A DNA stretch of 64,000 nucleotides from Paraescarpia echinospica. Taxonomy: Eukaryota > Annelida > Polychaeta > Sabellida > Siboglinidae. The stretch spans positions 71,148,612 through 71,212,611 of the forward strand of contig CM034535.1 of NCBI GenBank assembly GCA_020002185.1. Reading direction: 5' to 3'. Below are positions 51,446 to 63,674 of the stretch, one piece after another (positions within the stretch are counted from its first letter, which is position 1; each line of letters opens with the position of its first letter). The position numbers were made by a program, and so were the translations under genes. Under the pieces are notes generated by a model. That model had not been told where the DNA came from. It made no database searches and was given only the letters and a program-made list of their open reading frames with translations.

Positions 51446-51848
51446 GTCTGATAGACTGTGACGAGTGTCGCAGTCTGTTACTACACAGTTGTTGGTATTG
51501 TCTAGCTGGTCGCTGTGCTGCGTGGCTTTGGTCGGTGTATTGCGTAATTACAGGGCAGTGACAGAAGAATGTTCAATTCAGGCACCGATCACTGCTGTCC
51601 ACCAAGCCGCGGCAGAGACAGTGGTCAAGGTCGACTGACGACACCAAGCTGCATCGTAAAACTCAGCATTCTACCTACCGCCGAAAGTTCACAACTTCAA
51701 TGGGCACTGCATCGCGAATCCACCTGCTATTATGAAGGCTCAGATCATAATTATTGAATGAGTAGTATGTACGTTTTACCAATATTTGAAGTAATGTTGG
51801 AGCACGAACACAGCGCTGGTCAGGTCCAATCTCACACCACGTGATACG

Positions 51849-51878
51849 AAGATAGTTTATTACTCTTTAACCAAATAA
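51849..51878. repeat. 30-bp exact match to LINE B interior
   Basis: aagatagtttattactcttt plus aaccaaataa is identical to 47917-47946 in the RT region of LINE B, same orientation. It directly precedes the second AATTAA-rich block. Confidence 0.75.
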
Positions 51879-51889
51879 CTAAATCACCT

Positions 51890-52100
51890 CAGGAATGTAA
51901 AATAATACCCAATAAAGTTAATTGAAAGTTAATTGATTTTTTTTAAATTAAATTACATTAAATTAAAGTAACCTTTTCCAGAAAAGTTAATTAATTTAAT
52001 TTAATTGTGTCTGTTGAGAATATGAATTAATTAAATTAAGTTAATTTAACTAATTGAATTAACAAGTAATCAATTAACATTTGAAATTAACCCATGCCTG
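51890..52100. repeat. AATTAA-rich degenerate repeat, copy 2 (inverted)
   Basis: About 200 bp of AATTAA-type words ending ttaacccatgcctgg. Its reverse complement starts ccaggcatgggttaa, like the start of the 44.25 kb copy, so the two lie inverted around the LINE cluster. Confidence 0.7.
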
Positions 52101-53139
52101 GTGTGCATTTTTTGAAAAGGGTTTGCATATTCCATTGACATTTATCACACGCTATTTATAAAAAGGAACATCCCAAGTTCTAAGACATAGTCGCAGACAT
52201 ATTCAAAATTAACAAATGGTCGGCTACTCGGCTTATCTCTAGGCGTTTGAACTTGGTATCGCGACGGGGGGAGGAAGGTTTACTTGGTTGTATGGGCCTT
52301 AACGTAGACACATTACTTATAACTATCGTAAGGTTATATGCCCATGGGAAGCAAGCTACAGCCGACATTGTGTTAATTCTTGTCAAAGATATGCGTTTCT
52401 ACATTGACTTAGAGACACACGTGTTCAAAGCATTAGGATATTGCATAAAACTGTGTTTTTATTAAACAAAACCTACGGAAACAGTGGCGCATTGGAGCAT
52501 GTCCCCTCTTATGCAAATATGTCGATTTTGATACGATACTATTATATTGCGCCACTATATTTTATCATGAAAAACTAATAGAAGGATACGTTTGGCCCCC
52601 TTTACCCCCGTTCTGAGATTCAACACACGTCACCCATTTCTGCCTTAACTATAACAAATACATATGTATATGTCAGTGTATTTGTTTTAAATTTAATAAA
52701 ACGTTAACTTTTTCAAACGTGATATACACAGAGTATATCGTTCGTGGTTAAAAATATAAGATATCAAAGATAACATCAAAGATACTTTTATATATCTTAG
52801 TGACCCTCTGTCAGACATATGAGCTGTTAAGATAAAGTCATTTATCATCGTCTCACCCCAGTCGATGCCTATTTAAGTGGACGTGTATACATTACAGCGT
52901 TCCGTCAAGCCATAATATTGTCTTTATCGTGTGGCACGTCTCTACTTGCGAGGAGATAGTCCAACCTGGCGTAATTGACAGCATACATGTGCATTCATAT
53001 AGTTGAAATAAACGTTGGTTGCAACAAATCTGTGTTGTGTGTTACACCGTGTGCAGTCCTGCAGTGTATACTGGTCGAAGTGTTGCGTGACGATGTTAGT
53101 AAAAGTACTTTATTATTGCATCACTCCGTGTGTACTTGC
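52101..53139. other. Intergenic sequence, nothing recognised
   Basis: AT-rich with short ORFs lacking motifs. A short exact palindrome may occur by chance. No repeat family matched. Confidence 0.4.
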
Positions 53140-53275
53140 GCGCGTTCGTGCGTGCGTGTGTGTCGGTGTGTGTGTATGTGTATGTGTGTGTGCGCGTGTG
53201 TGTGTGAGAGAGAGAGAGGGTACGTGTGTGCGTGCGTGTGTATGTGCGTGTTTGCATGCGTGTGTGTGTGTGTGG
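53140..53275. repeat. TG/TGCG-rich microsatellite
   Basis: About 130 bp of TG and TGCG alternation interrupted by a GAGAGA run. Confidence 0.9.
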
Positions 53276-53777
53276 TTTATATGCATTGTATACGTCGCAA
53301 ACTGAAAGGTTAATTATAAGAGACTGCCACAAATAGTGCAACACTAAAAATACTAATATATACGTGACTAATACGCAAGATCATGTTAACCGGTAGCTTT
53401 AGTTGGGAATGAGTGTGTATAATTTAAACACACGTAAAAGTAACCCACACAAAGTGTGACTAGTTCGTTTTTTAACCTCCCTGTGCCATTTTCACATCGT
53501 CATCGATAACTAAGTATTTTATGTAGCTTTTATCTGCAATATATAAATGGCATATATACGCTAAGCATGTAGTTTACCAAGACAACGTCACCCTGTAAGA
53601 ATTGTTCTTTACAAAACATATTTTCAGATCAGCTAGATTCTCCGCCCTTCTAATATTCTTTCTGACACACAAGCCCCTGCTCGGGAACAATAGTAATTTA
53701 TCATTCTTACCTAACACACCAACGATGAATCTTTTTTCAACACAAGATAAACAAGTTATTCTTATTTCTTTTCCCAG

Positions 53778-53923
53778 AAGACTGGGAGCCTGTGAGTACT
53801 GTCAATCAGTTCTTTTTTGATGGGTTTGTGACGTTGGCTGGCGAGCCACTGTGTCAACAATGTAACCACGAAGCAACCACAGCGCAACCATCTGTCGACC
53901 AGAACACCCAATGTATATTTTGA
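53778..53923 (+). other. Possible terminal exon with Cys-pair zinc-binding motif
   Basis: A strong acceptor (ttatttcttttcccag) precedes two overlapping open frames. One reads RLGACEYCQSVLF then stops in a T6 run at 53813-53818. The other reads FFDGFVTLAGEPLCQQCNH and a polar tail to TGA at 53923. With one T fewer the frames join as CxxC-x16-CxxC, like the second half of a LIM finger, though the expected preceding ligand is not at the right spacing. It could be an exon with a homopolymer error, a decayed exon, or chance. No partner exon was found. Confidence 0.3.
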
Positions 53924-55654
53924 AAGAGGGATGTGGTCACGCGTGTCTGTTGTAGAATGAAGAGAGGTTAACAAAATGGAAAGCAAGGAGCAGGATTGGT
54001 TTATGTTGTAATTATGTATTTTGTCATGCGATATTATGCACTTTTAGAACACTGTATTTGTAAATATAATTGAGGTATTTATAAGGCAGTATGTTTGTCA
54101 TTTGAAAGTGAATTGACCACAGTAATAATAAGATACAAATAGTACAATAATTTGAATTAATTTTAATATATTAAAATTAGTATTTTTATTCATTTACCTT
54201 AATATTTAAAAAATAATGATATCATGTATATAATTGTTTCTTATGATTCCATGTACGTTTTATAATGTGTGTACTCGCTATGAACGGGCTGGTTCCGGAC
54301 ATATATGGCGCTGTAGAAATGTTAGTAATAATAAATAAATAAAACTAAATACTTTACCTACTTGTACTTACGAATTATTGCAATTGACTTTTTATGTAGC
54401 AAATTCTTAGATTTTTTTGGATGCACATAATTGTAATCGCAATTAATGTTTTTGTGACGTTATTGTAACTGTGTCAAAGTGTTGCCGTTGTGGTGTAGTG
54501 TCAACGATGTTGTGTAAATGTAACTGTTAAAGACGCGACAACGCGTGTGAGATGCCTTCAAGACAGCCTCCCTTACGTAAACTTGATGAATTCCTCACAT
54601 GAGACACCCGCTTCAGATGCTAACACGCGAGGAATGTTGACTGCATTAAAGTGATTTATAGCGAGGAAACTCGTGGTCCCGTCGACAGAGACCGCTGATA
54701 ATGATAAGCTAGGCGGGCGATGCCGTATCGTTTATCTTTGTTACTCTAGGTCAATTATTCTGACCTATATTGCACGGTATTGCGTTTTTTATGCCGCCTA
54801 ATGCCGGTTGCAGATAATGATCGATAACTTCCTACTGGAAATAAGCAAGACATTAATCTTTTGTTGATAATGAACAAATAACATGCAATCTTGGGAAGTA
54901 ATAGCTATCGATAATTCGGTAATTGAAAAAAACTGATCATTAATTTATTGATGATTTCAACAAACTAATAATCATGTTAACTCAGTCTTTGTCCGTTTAG
55001 TAAAATCGCTGGAAAACGAGATACCCGCGTTGATATTGATGTCAGCACACTTCATAATTAACATATAGCATCGTGCCACACGTTACTTATATACATAAGA
55101 ACAGTTGTATCCATTAATAACGCCCTTGTGTTTTTCAATACTGAATAATTTGTCAGATCAAAGACTCTTGTGACGTTGGATCGGTTTCAATGTTAACAAG
55201 CTTTAAGACAAACCTGGCGTCCTCCTGTGTGCCTTCATAGAGAACGGTAGCAACCTCAATGATCATTCTAAATGTGTTCTTTACTGTAATTTCCATTTTT
55301 GTCTGTTTTCTTAAGACAGCATAATTGTCATTAACTATGTGTGTAATATATAAGCCACTAACGTAAATGATGTTTTGATGAACACTAACGCCAGATCAAA
55401 TAACTTTCTTTTGCATTTTGCTTGAGGCCCAAGTTGAGGGACAAGAAACTTGTTTATGATATCACATTTGACAAGGCTTGACTAGTCATTCTATCTGCTG
55501 GATTCATTCAGTAACGTGCGGTTTTATTGGGCGCCACTTTGTCCACTCTGGTCATTGCAAATGATCAGCTACGTGTCCAAAGTGATGTAGCGGGTCTCAA
55601 GATACAGCGACTGACACAGCCCAGATAGGCATCTATTTACTCCGAAGTGTTTAT
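53924..55654. other. Intergenic sequence, nothing recognised
   Basis: AT-rich. Multiple AATAAA words at 54330-54345 follow a stretch (tatatggcgctgtagaaatg) that resembles a SINE 3' end, but the match is too short to call. Confidence 0.4.
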
Positions 55655-55831
55655 TTTCGTGAATGCCATGGCGCAAATCAACATGTGGCGATGGTGCTAC
55701 TGGCGCCAAGCTGGACTCACAACGTCATCAATTACGCTACGCTCCCGTCGCTACGTCCGTGACGTCGCAATCACTCGTAACGCTCCCGAACTCTGTTGCT
55801 GAGGGATTGTTGGTACCAGCGTATAAATATG
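55655..55831 (+). other. Possible first exon or TATA-containing promoter
   Basis: CpG-containing block. An ATG at 55663 opens a frame of 56 codons (MPWRKSTCGDG...) that runs to a good donor gtaagt at 55832. An overlapping ATG three bases after it has ideal context (gccATGg) and gives an Arg-rich, acid-poor 44-residue peptide. The end holds tataaata, which could instead be a TATA box. No downstream exon found. Confidence 0.2.
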
Positions 55832-55840
55832 GTAAGTTCT

Positions 55841-56145
55841 TATTGACGGCGGTATCAAGACTTTAGGACTGCTCAAAGCTTTGCACTTCACTTCCAGGCA
55901 GACCTGCTCATTCGGATACCTTCTCAACTTCTCATGGAAGTATTCAACCACGTTGCAATCACTGCCGAAAACTGTTCGAATTACACCCACCACTGCGTCT
56001 AGCCGAGTACTCATGTAAACAGCTGATAGAACTGAGGCAACGTGGAGTGGACGGAATTGTCCAAGCGTCGAAAAGGCAGCAAGAGGATGTTCTCCATTGA
56101 CAGTCGGATGTTCTAATCTCAGCGCCGCTGCGCCCCACTGACTCT
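55841..56145 (-). mobile_element. tRNA-derived SINE copy 4
   Basis: Contains gactttaggactgctcaaag, a core with cacgttgcaatcactgc, tcatgtaaacagctgataga, gtccaagcgtcgaaaaggca and a tRNA-like head ending cgccgctgcgcccc, in the same order as copies 1-3. More diverged than copy 3. Confidence 0.75.
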
Positions 56146-57185
<1,040 letters not shown>

Positions 57186-57237
57186 CGCACGGATGATCGC
57201 GTGCTCGGATGATCGTCACGACCGGTCAGGACTGCAC

Positions 57238-57270
57238 TGTGTGTGTGTGTGTGCGTGCGTGCGTATGTGA
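57238..57270. repeat. Short (TG)n with TGCG
   Basis: About 30 bp of TG then TGCG units, a mirror of the nearby CA tract. Confidence 0.85.
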
Positions 57271-57600
57271 GTATACTTCACACCTAGTGCCACTACTAGT
57301 GAAGTAATTTTGCGGTCTCTCTTCTCGGAGTTTATTCTCCGACTCGCTGAAGGCGACGCAAACCAGAATAGATATGGCTTCAAGTTCCCCTACTGCCTGC
57401 CAACCAAACGGGTGTGGCAGGCCAGACCTCCGCGGCTCGGGTGTCGTGACGACAGTGTGAATTCGTGGCTTTGGGCGGTCTCCTGTCTGTGTGACCGGCG
57501 AAGTCTCATATTGATGCGGACCACCCGCCGGGCCCAAGATATCCTGCTCTGTCTAACCACTGGAGGCAGTCTGGTGGACCACGACATTCAGGCATAATGA
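57271..57600. other. GC-richer block with overlapping ORFs, unassigned
   Basis: Open on + 57310-57597 (95 codons) and minus 57537-57226 (103 codons). Composition differs from the AT-rich flanks. Neither product is recognised; it may be a fragment of a mobile element. Confidence 0.3.
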
Positions 57601-59235
57601 AATAAACTAATATCTCCGATTATATATCGTGTCGTCAACTTCGTTTTTGTAGTCGTTGTTGTTTTAAATTTACGGTTGGCGTAATTTTATCTGACTGAAT
57701 AATTCCATCTCGTATATAACTCGTTCACAACAGAGTGAATATTCCGGAAAGACAATCATTTTCAAAAAATATATCTATATATTATACTAATTTTGACTGG
57801 AAAATATCAAATGAAACAGATGTTAAACTTCCTACTATACTTGCTGCAACGCGCTCCTGTATGAAATCGCAGGCGGTTATCTTCGTAGTCTTTTAGAAAT
57901 AGAATTGATTTTTGCTGAGTGGAACATGGTTGGACGTGGCAGGAGCTGCTTGTATTCAAACGTACGAGGGACGTGATATACAATGCAGAGAAAGGAGACC
58001 ACATGAACTATACCACTCGTCTGAAATAGAGACAACAGCTCTCGAGCCTGAACAGGTTATGCATGACAGGCACCAATGCAGAAGCATCGTGAACAAGTGT
58101 CCTTCATGCTTCATGTGACCATCCTTCGGCCAACAGAACGGAGAGAAGCTTGCAACGCGCGATCGGATAGACAATCAGACCATCCGTAGAGCGCTACAAG
58201 AAACTACACTGCCTCTACGCTACACTGCTATCTAGCTCTCGGCGTTCCACCCTGTCGCCCGTCTGTGTCGGCATCTCGCCAAGCAAAAACGACCGCTTGT
58301 TACATATTGTGAATAAACCAGGAGCACAGAAGAAACAGCAGTTATTCTTTGCAGTCAAGATAGCGTCGTGACAGAGCGATATCAATATAGAAAAGCTCTT
58401 GCAAAGGGCCATACTGGGCCGTCAGGTTTATGTCTGTACTGCAGGAGTCACCAAATATTTTACATATTCCCATGAGATGTTGTCAGTGATGTGTTGCATA
58501 GCATTACTGCAATGCAAAGGCTTTTAAGCCGAATACTTTGCAATGTAGTTATATTGTAACGATTACCTCTCAGTAACGTAGTTTTCTAAGAAGGCCGGTC
58601 ATCAATACAGTCGCGTTGCTTTTTCCTGAATAACTATAGACATTACATCTTCATTAACCCATTTATTTTGGACTATTATTGAACGTATTTCCACATTTCC
58701 TAGATTTGACAGTATATAACCACAACCTGCTTCATTGTGAATTTCGCGCAGCGTGCAAAAACAACGTCGTAATCATGTTACGAAATGGTTGGCTATGGTT
58801 GTCTCGATCAAAACCTAGAAGACTTTATATATATTACGTATTAAGCTTATATTTTGTCCCACGTTAATATTACTGTTTTAAACGCAGCTAGTGTAACATT
58901 GCATGATACTAGAACCTGTTGTAGTACAGACGAACTCACGTTTCTTATCATGAAATACGGCAATGGGGTGACGCTGCATTGACTACTATGAACTGGAATC
59001 ACATATCGTGTAATACATCAATCATGTTATCTTTCACGCATCTACGATCGGTTGCGAGAGTAGAAGAGACACATCATCAGAAAGAGATGAAGGTGAGAAA
59101 TATTACGAGATTACAGACGGCTTAGAAACATGTCTAAAAAGACTGAAACAGACGGTATAAACACCCATCGGTCATTGGCAGTAGTGGGCACTGTGGTTAG
59201 ATTCGTGTCGGAAAGGATACGAGAACAAATTTACC
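57601..59235. other. Intergenic sequence, nothing recognised
   Basis: Short ORFs without motifs and no repeat family matched. Confidence 0.4.
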
Positions 59236-59237
59236 AA

Positions 59238-59312
59238 TATGTATGTGTGTGTGTGCGTGTGTGTGTGTGTGTGTGTGCGTGCGTGTGTGCGTGCGTGTGT
59301 GTGTGTGTACGA
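59238..59312. repeat. (TG)n/TGCG microsatellite
   Basis: About 70 bp of TG and TGCG alternation. Confidence 0.92.
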
Positions 59313-60026
59313 ATGGCCGAGAGAATGAATTCGAGTTACGAATGAGGACACAGTGCGTATGTTGCGTAGCGGGTGTGGAAAAGACTGTCTAGGACAGTTT
59401 AAATACAATAATGATTGAGGATAGTATCGTCTTTAAAATCAAATAGATAAATGATGGAAAAATAGTATATACTGTACCGTTTCGTAGGGCGGTGCATATA
59501 AGTGAAATAAATGGGAGAGACGTAGGGAAAGGAAGACGACTTATTTGATTTATGATATTGTACAACAAACTGGATTGGATGGATGACAACATTGTCTGAA
59601 AGGGAATACTTTGTTGAGGAACCCTGTAATTAAAAAAACATTTTGCTAGTAAAAGAAGAGGCGGAACGGTCTCGTTTATCTTATTTCACAAGCCACACAC
59701 GTTGACAGTGTATCTTCTACCGAGGACCTTGCAAGTTGCCCGCGTAGGGTGTCTGCCGGTTCTTATCGTCGTCAAAAATTAATGTTGGTAATGACAAACA
59801 TTAACTGGTCTGAGCCGACGTTCGTTGAAACTGGTTTCAGTAACATCAATCGGCCATTTTGATGAATTTAAGTGAGAAACAAAGACGAAAACGTTACATG
59901 TTTGATTGTAAATGGTTCCGCTGACGTGGGTGTCGTATGCCCCTTCATTTTATATGTTCGTTCTATAATCAAGCCCCATATCACGCCGTAGGTCAAATAC
60001 AGAACACTATGTTTTGAGATGTACTT
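59313..60026. other. Intergenic sequence, nothing recognised
   Basis: No feature identified. Confidence 0.45.
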
Positions 60027-60582
60027 ATACATACATACATACATACATACATACATACATACATACATACATACATACATACATACATACATACATACAT
60101 ACATACATACATACATCACATACATACATACATACATACATACATACATACATACATACATACATACATACACACATACACACATACATACATACATACA
60201 TACATACATACATACATACATACATACATCACATACATACATACATACACACACATTCATACATACATACATACATACATACATACATACATACATACAT
60301 ACATACATACATACATGCATGCATACGTACATACATGCATGCATACATACATACATACATACATACATACATACATACATACACACACATTCATACATAC
60401 ATACATACATACATACATACATACATACATACATACATACATACATACACATTCATACGTACATACATACATTCATACGCACATATACATACCACATACA
60501 TACGCCACATACATACATACGCTACGTACATACATACATACATACATACATGCAGCCACATACATACACTACATACATACGC

Positions 60583-60613
<31 letters not shown>

Positions 60614-61003
60614 CATACATACATGCATTTTATGCATGCATGCATACATGCATACGTACGCTACATACATACAGCCATACATGCATACATACATACATAC
60701 ATACATGCATGCGCATTCATGCACATACTATACATACATGCCGCCATACATACATACATACATACATACATACATACATACATGCATGCATGCATACATC
60801 CATACATACATACATACATACATACATACATACATACATACATACATACACACACATACACACATACATACATACATACATACATACATACATACATACA
60901 TACATACATACATACATACATACATACATACATACATACATACATACATACATACATACATACATACATACATACATACATACATACATACATACATACA
61001 TAC
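60027..61003. repeat. (ACAT)n tetranucleotide array, about 980 bp
   Basis: ACAT units throughout. The right ~160 bp are nearly perfect, while the middle (60300-60850) carries ACAC, ATGC, CCAC and other interruptions. All ORFs over it (Tyr-Ile-His-Thr or Met-Tyr-Val-Cys repeats) are artefacts. It ends exactly where the family C LINE begins. Confidence 0.97.
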
Positions 61004-61823
61004 ATCCTCTTCGGTCTTCAGGCAAATTTGCCTATGTACGTTTAACCAATGTTGCTTTATAATCGAATTTGACTGGCTGGTGCATTCATAATATATCGAG
61101 TCGGTTCTTCAGTGCATTGACTGATGGAGCTGTGACAATGGCTTTGAGTAAGGTGTTCCATACATCAATTACTCTCTCACTAAAGAAGTGTTTCCTTAGT
61201 TCTCATTTACTCCTGTTTTTATACAACTTTAAAGAATGCCCCCGTGTTCCATCATACAAGTCCAGGTTAAACATAGTGTGCGTGCAAGTAAATATGCCAT
61301 TAAAATATGTGTAAACATTAATAACGTCCCTCGTAATCTACGATATGTTAACGTTGGCAAGTTTAGGACCTTTAATCTCGTTTCATAATCATAATGTTTT
61401 AATTATGGCACCAATCGTGTCGCTCTTCTTTGCACAGCTTCCACAGCATCAATATCGTACTGATACTTTGGAGACCAGACTGCTTAGCCATACTCCAAAG
61501 AAGGTCGGACAAGTCCTTTATAAAGATGGAGAAAGATTGTCTAGATATTGATACGTACGACGGATTACACCCAGCAATTTGTTAGTATTACATACAGCCT
61601 TTTGGACATGTGGTGTGAATCTCAGCTGATCATCAACCTGGGTGCTTATAGATCTTTAGCGACATGGCTACACTCCAGAGGATTTGTACCTGCTGCTCTA
61701 GTCAAGGTGTAGATAAATTCTGGGTGCCCATGTCCAATTCTCATAGCTTGCATTTGTCCAGGTGAAAGTGTAACTGCCACTTCTCAATCCATTCCTGTAA
61801 TTGGTCTAGGTCTTTCTGCAGAT

Positions 61824-62460
61824 CTAAGCAATGTTGTCTTGTTGAAATTTCGTGGTGTATTTTGTATCATCCGCAAATATCTTCATGCCACATTCTACTG
61901 CATTTGTTATATCATTAATATACAATATAAAACGAATGGGACCAAGAACACTTCCCTGGGGTATCCCGCTCAGAACATCTGGCCAGGGGGGTGATACACC
62001 ATTGATTAAGACCCTTTGCTTGCGACAGGTGAGGAATGCTTCTATCCATTTCAGTAGTTTTCCTTTGATTCCATATCCGTTTATCTTTGAATGTAGTCTC
62101 TGATGCGGTACTGAGTCAAATGCCTTCTTGAAGTCCATGTATATAGCATCTACACATTTTCCTTCGTCTAGTGTTCTTGTCCAGTCATCCAGCGTTGAAA
62201 TTAATAGTACATGATCTCCCAGTAATGAAACCATGCTGCTGGTCTGCAAATAACTTGTTAGTTTCCATGTGTGTTATAATGGCATCCTTAATCAGCGATT
62301 CCGTGACTCTAGAAGCCACTGCAGTCAGGCTTACCGGCCTGTAGTTTGCTGTTAAATGCCTATTGCCTTTCTTGTAAATTTGTGATACATTCGCAGTTTT
62401 CCAAACTTTTGGTAATATGCATGTATCAAAGGACTTCCTGAATATGATGTACAATGACAC
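61824..62460 (-). pseudogene. LINE C reverse transcriptase part
   Basis: 62460-62185 reads CILPKVWKTANVSQIYKKG, NYRPVSLTAVASRV and DQQHGFITGRSC. 62249-61824 reads MDFKKAFDSVPHQRLHSKIN, GIPQGSVLGPIRFILYINDI and IFADDTKY, including the FADD catalytic motif. The overlap of the two pieces marks a frameshift near 62200. Confidence 0.9.
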
Positions 62461-62786
62461 TTTCAGTTCCTTCGTGAGTTCCTTTAGTACACGGGGGTGT
62501 ACATCATCAGGTCCTGGTGATTTCTCAGTTTTGAGATCTCTTTGTTTTTTCTCAACATCTTTAATGGTGAAGTTGATATCATCTAGGGTATTGATTCCCT
62601 GGTGATCCTCAACTGTTGGTACATTTGTTAAGTCTTCCCTAGTGAAAAAAAATTACTCAGGACCTCTGCCTTCTCTTTGTATGTAGTTGTTAGTTCTGTA
62701 GTGTCTTCCTTTTGGAGATCAGCTACTGTTGGTCTTGTTTTCATTTTTGACCGTAGTTCCATAAATGCTTTGGATTGCTTTTAATC

Positions 62787-63674
62787 TCATGTGCAATGGA
62801 CTGCCCGTCGAATAGCTCTTCTTGCTTGATTCCTAGCTTTCGTGTAATCTGGGTAGTCTTTCCTTTCCTTTGTTCGTAGGCATTTCTTCCAAGCCCTGTG
62901 CTTTTTCTTCACTTTCTCCATTGCTTTCTTGTTCATCCATAATGGCTTATACTTTCCTGATTCCCTTGATTTCTTCTTGGGGATACGCCCATGCTCTGCC
63001 TTTTCTAGTCTATTTGTAAGCATTTCCCACCTTTCCTCTGTATTTAATTGATCAAATTTGGCTTCCCAGTCATCTCGCAACAGATCTCGTAATTGTTCAT
63101 AGTTTCTCCTCTCATACATGAACGTTTCACTGCTTTGATTTTGAACTAGTGTTTGACAATGGTATGTAAATGTGATCAAACAGCGGTCACTCTTTCCGAG
63201 TGGATCCTTGACATTGTAGTCGTTTACCATGTCCTCTTCATTATAAAAAATCAAGTCTAATAGATGTGGGACTTGGATTAATCTGCAGCGTGGCGGTTCC
63301 ATGATGTGCCGTAGAAGGAATGCATCTCTTGTGCTTTCTAAGAACTGTTTCTCTGTTCTGCACGCTTTCTCATCAATATTTGCATCGTCCATCCAGTTAA
63401 TATTCAGGTAATTGAAGTCTCCCATCAATACTATGTGGGAATCGTTCATGCCGTCTAACTTGCGTATAAGTTCACATAGCTTCTCGTTGATGGTGTCACT
63501 GCTGGTGGGGCTGCGGTATACACATCCAACAAGTAGTTTATCTTTTTTGTCTTTTCCTGCTAGTTTTACCTCCACCCAAACATATTCCTCAAAAGATATA
63601 ACATCATTTATGTTACATTCTATGGGTTTAAGTGAATTTGCACATACAGGCATACCCCTTTCCATTTTTTTCAT
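62787..63674 (-). pseudogene. LINE C endonuclease part
   Basis: 295 codons with GCVYRSPTSS, MGDFNYLNINW, LLDLIFYNEED and LGKSDRCLITF, the APE-like endonuclease blocks. The usual SDH is SDR here, so the catalytic His is replaced. The N-terminal ~90 residues are partly deleted or frameshifted between 63675 and 63720. A Lys/Arg-rich linker (MNKKAMEKVKKKHRAWKK) follows towards RT. Confidence 0.85.

Larger units (their letters stand above)
46986..51470 (-). mobile_element. LINE family B, near full-length non-LTR retrotransposon
   Basis: On the minus strand, in order: ORF1 (coiled coil plus RRM-like), ORF2 N-terminus with a PHD-like zinc finger, APE endonuclease, RT, and a short 3' region ending next to the family A copy. 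Both LINEs have the same orientation. Architecture and RT motifs suggest the CR1/jockey supergroup; a finer clade is not assigned. Breaks listed under the sub-features make it inactive. Confidence 0.88.

Noticed and set aside
54270..54345. Fifth SINE copy ending in tatatggcgctgtagaaatg and AATAAA repeats
   Set aside because: Only the last few tens of bases resemble the SINE 3' end; too short to call.
60014..61091. Long ORFs (up to 347 codons) of Tyr-Ile-His-Thr or Met-Tyr-Val-Cys repeats
   Set aside because: Produced by the (ACAT)n array, which lacks stops in several frames on both strands.
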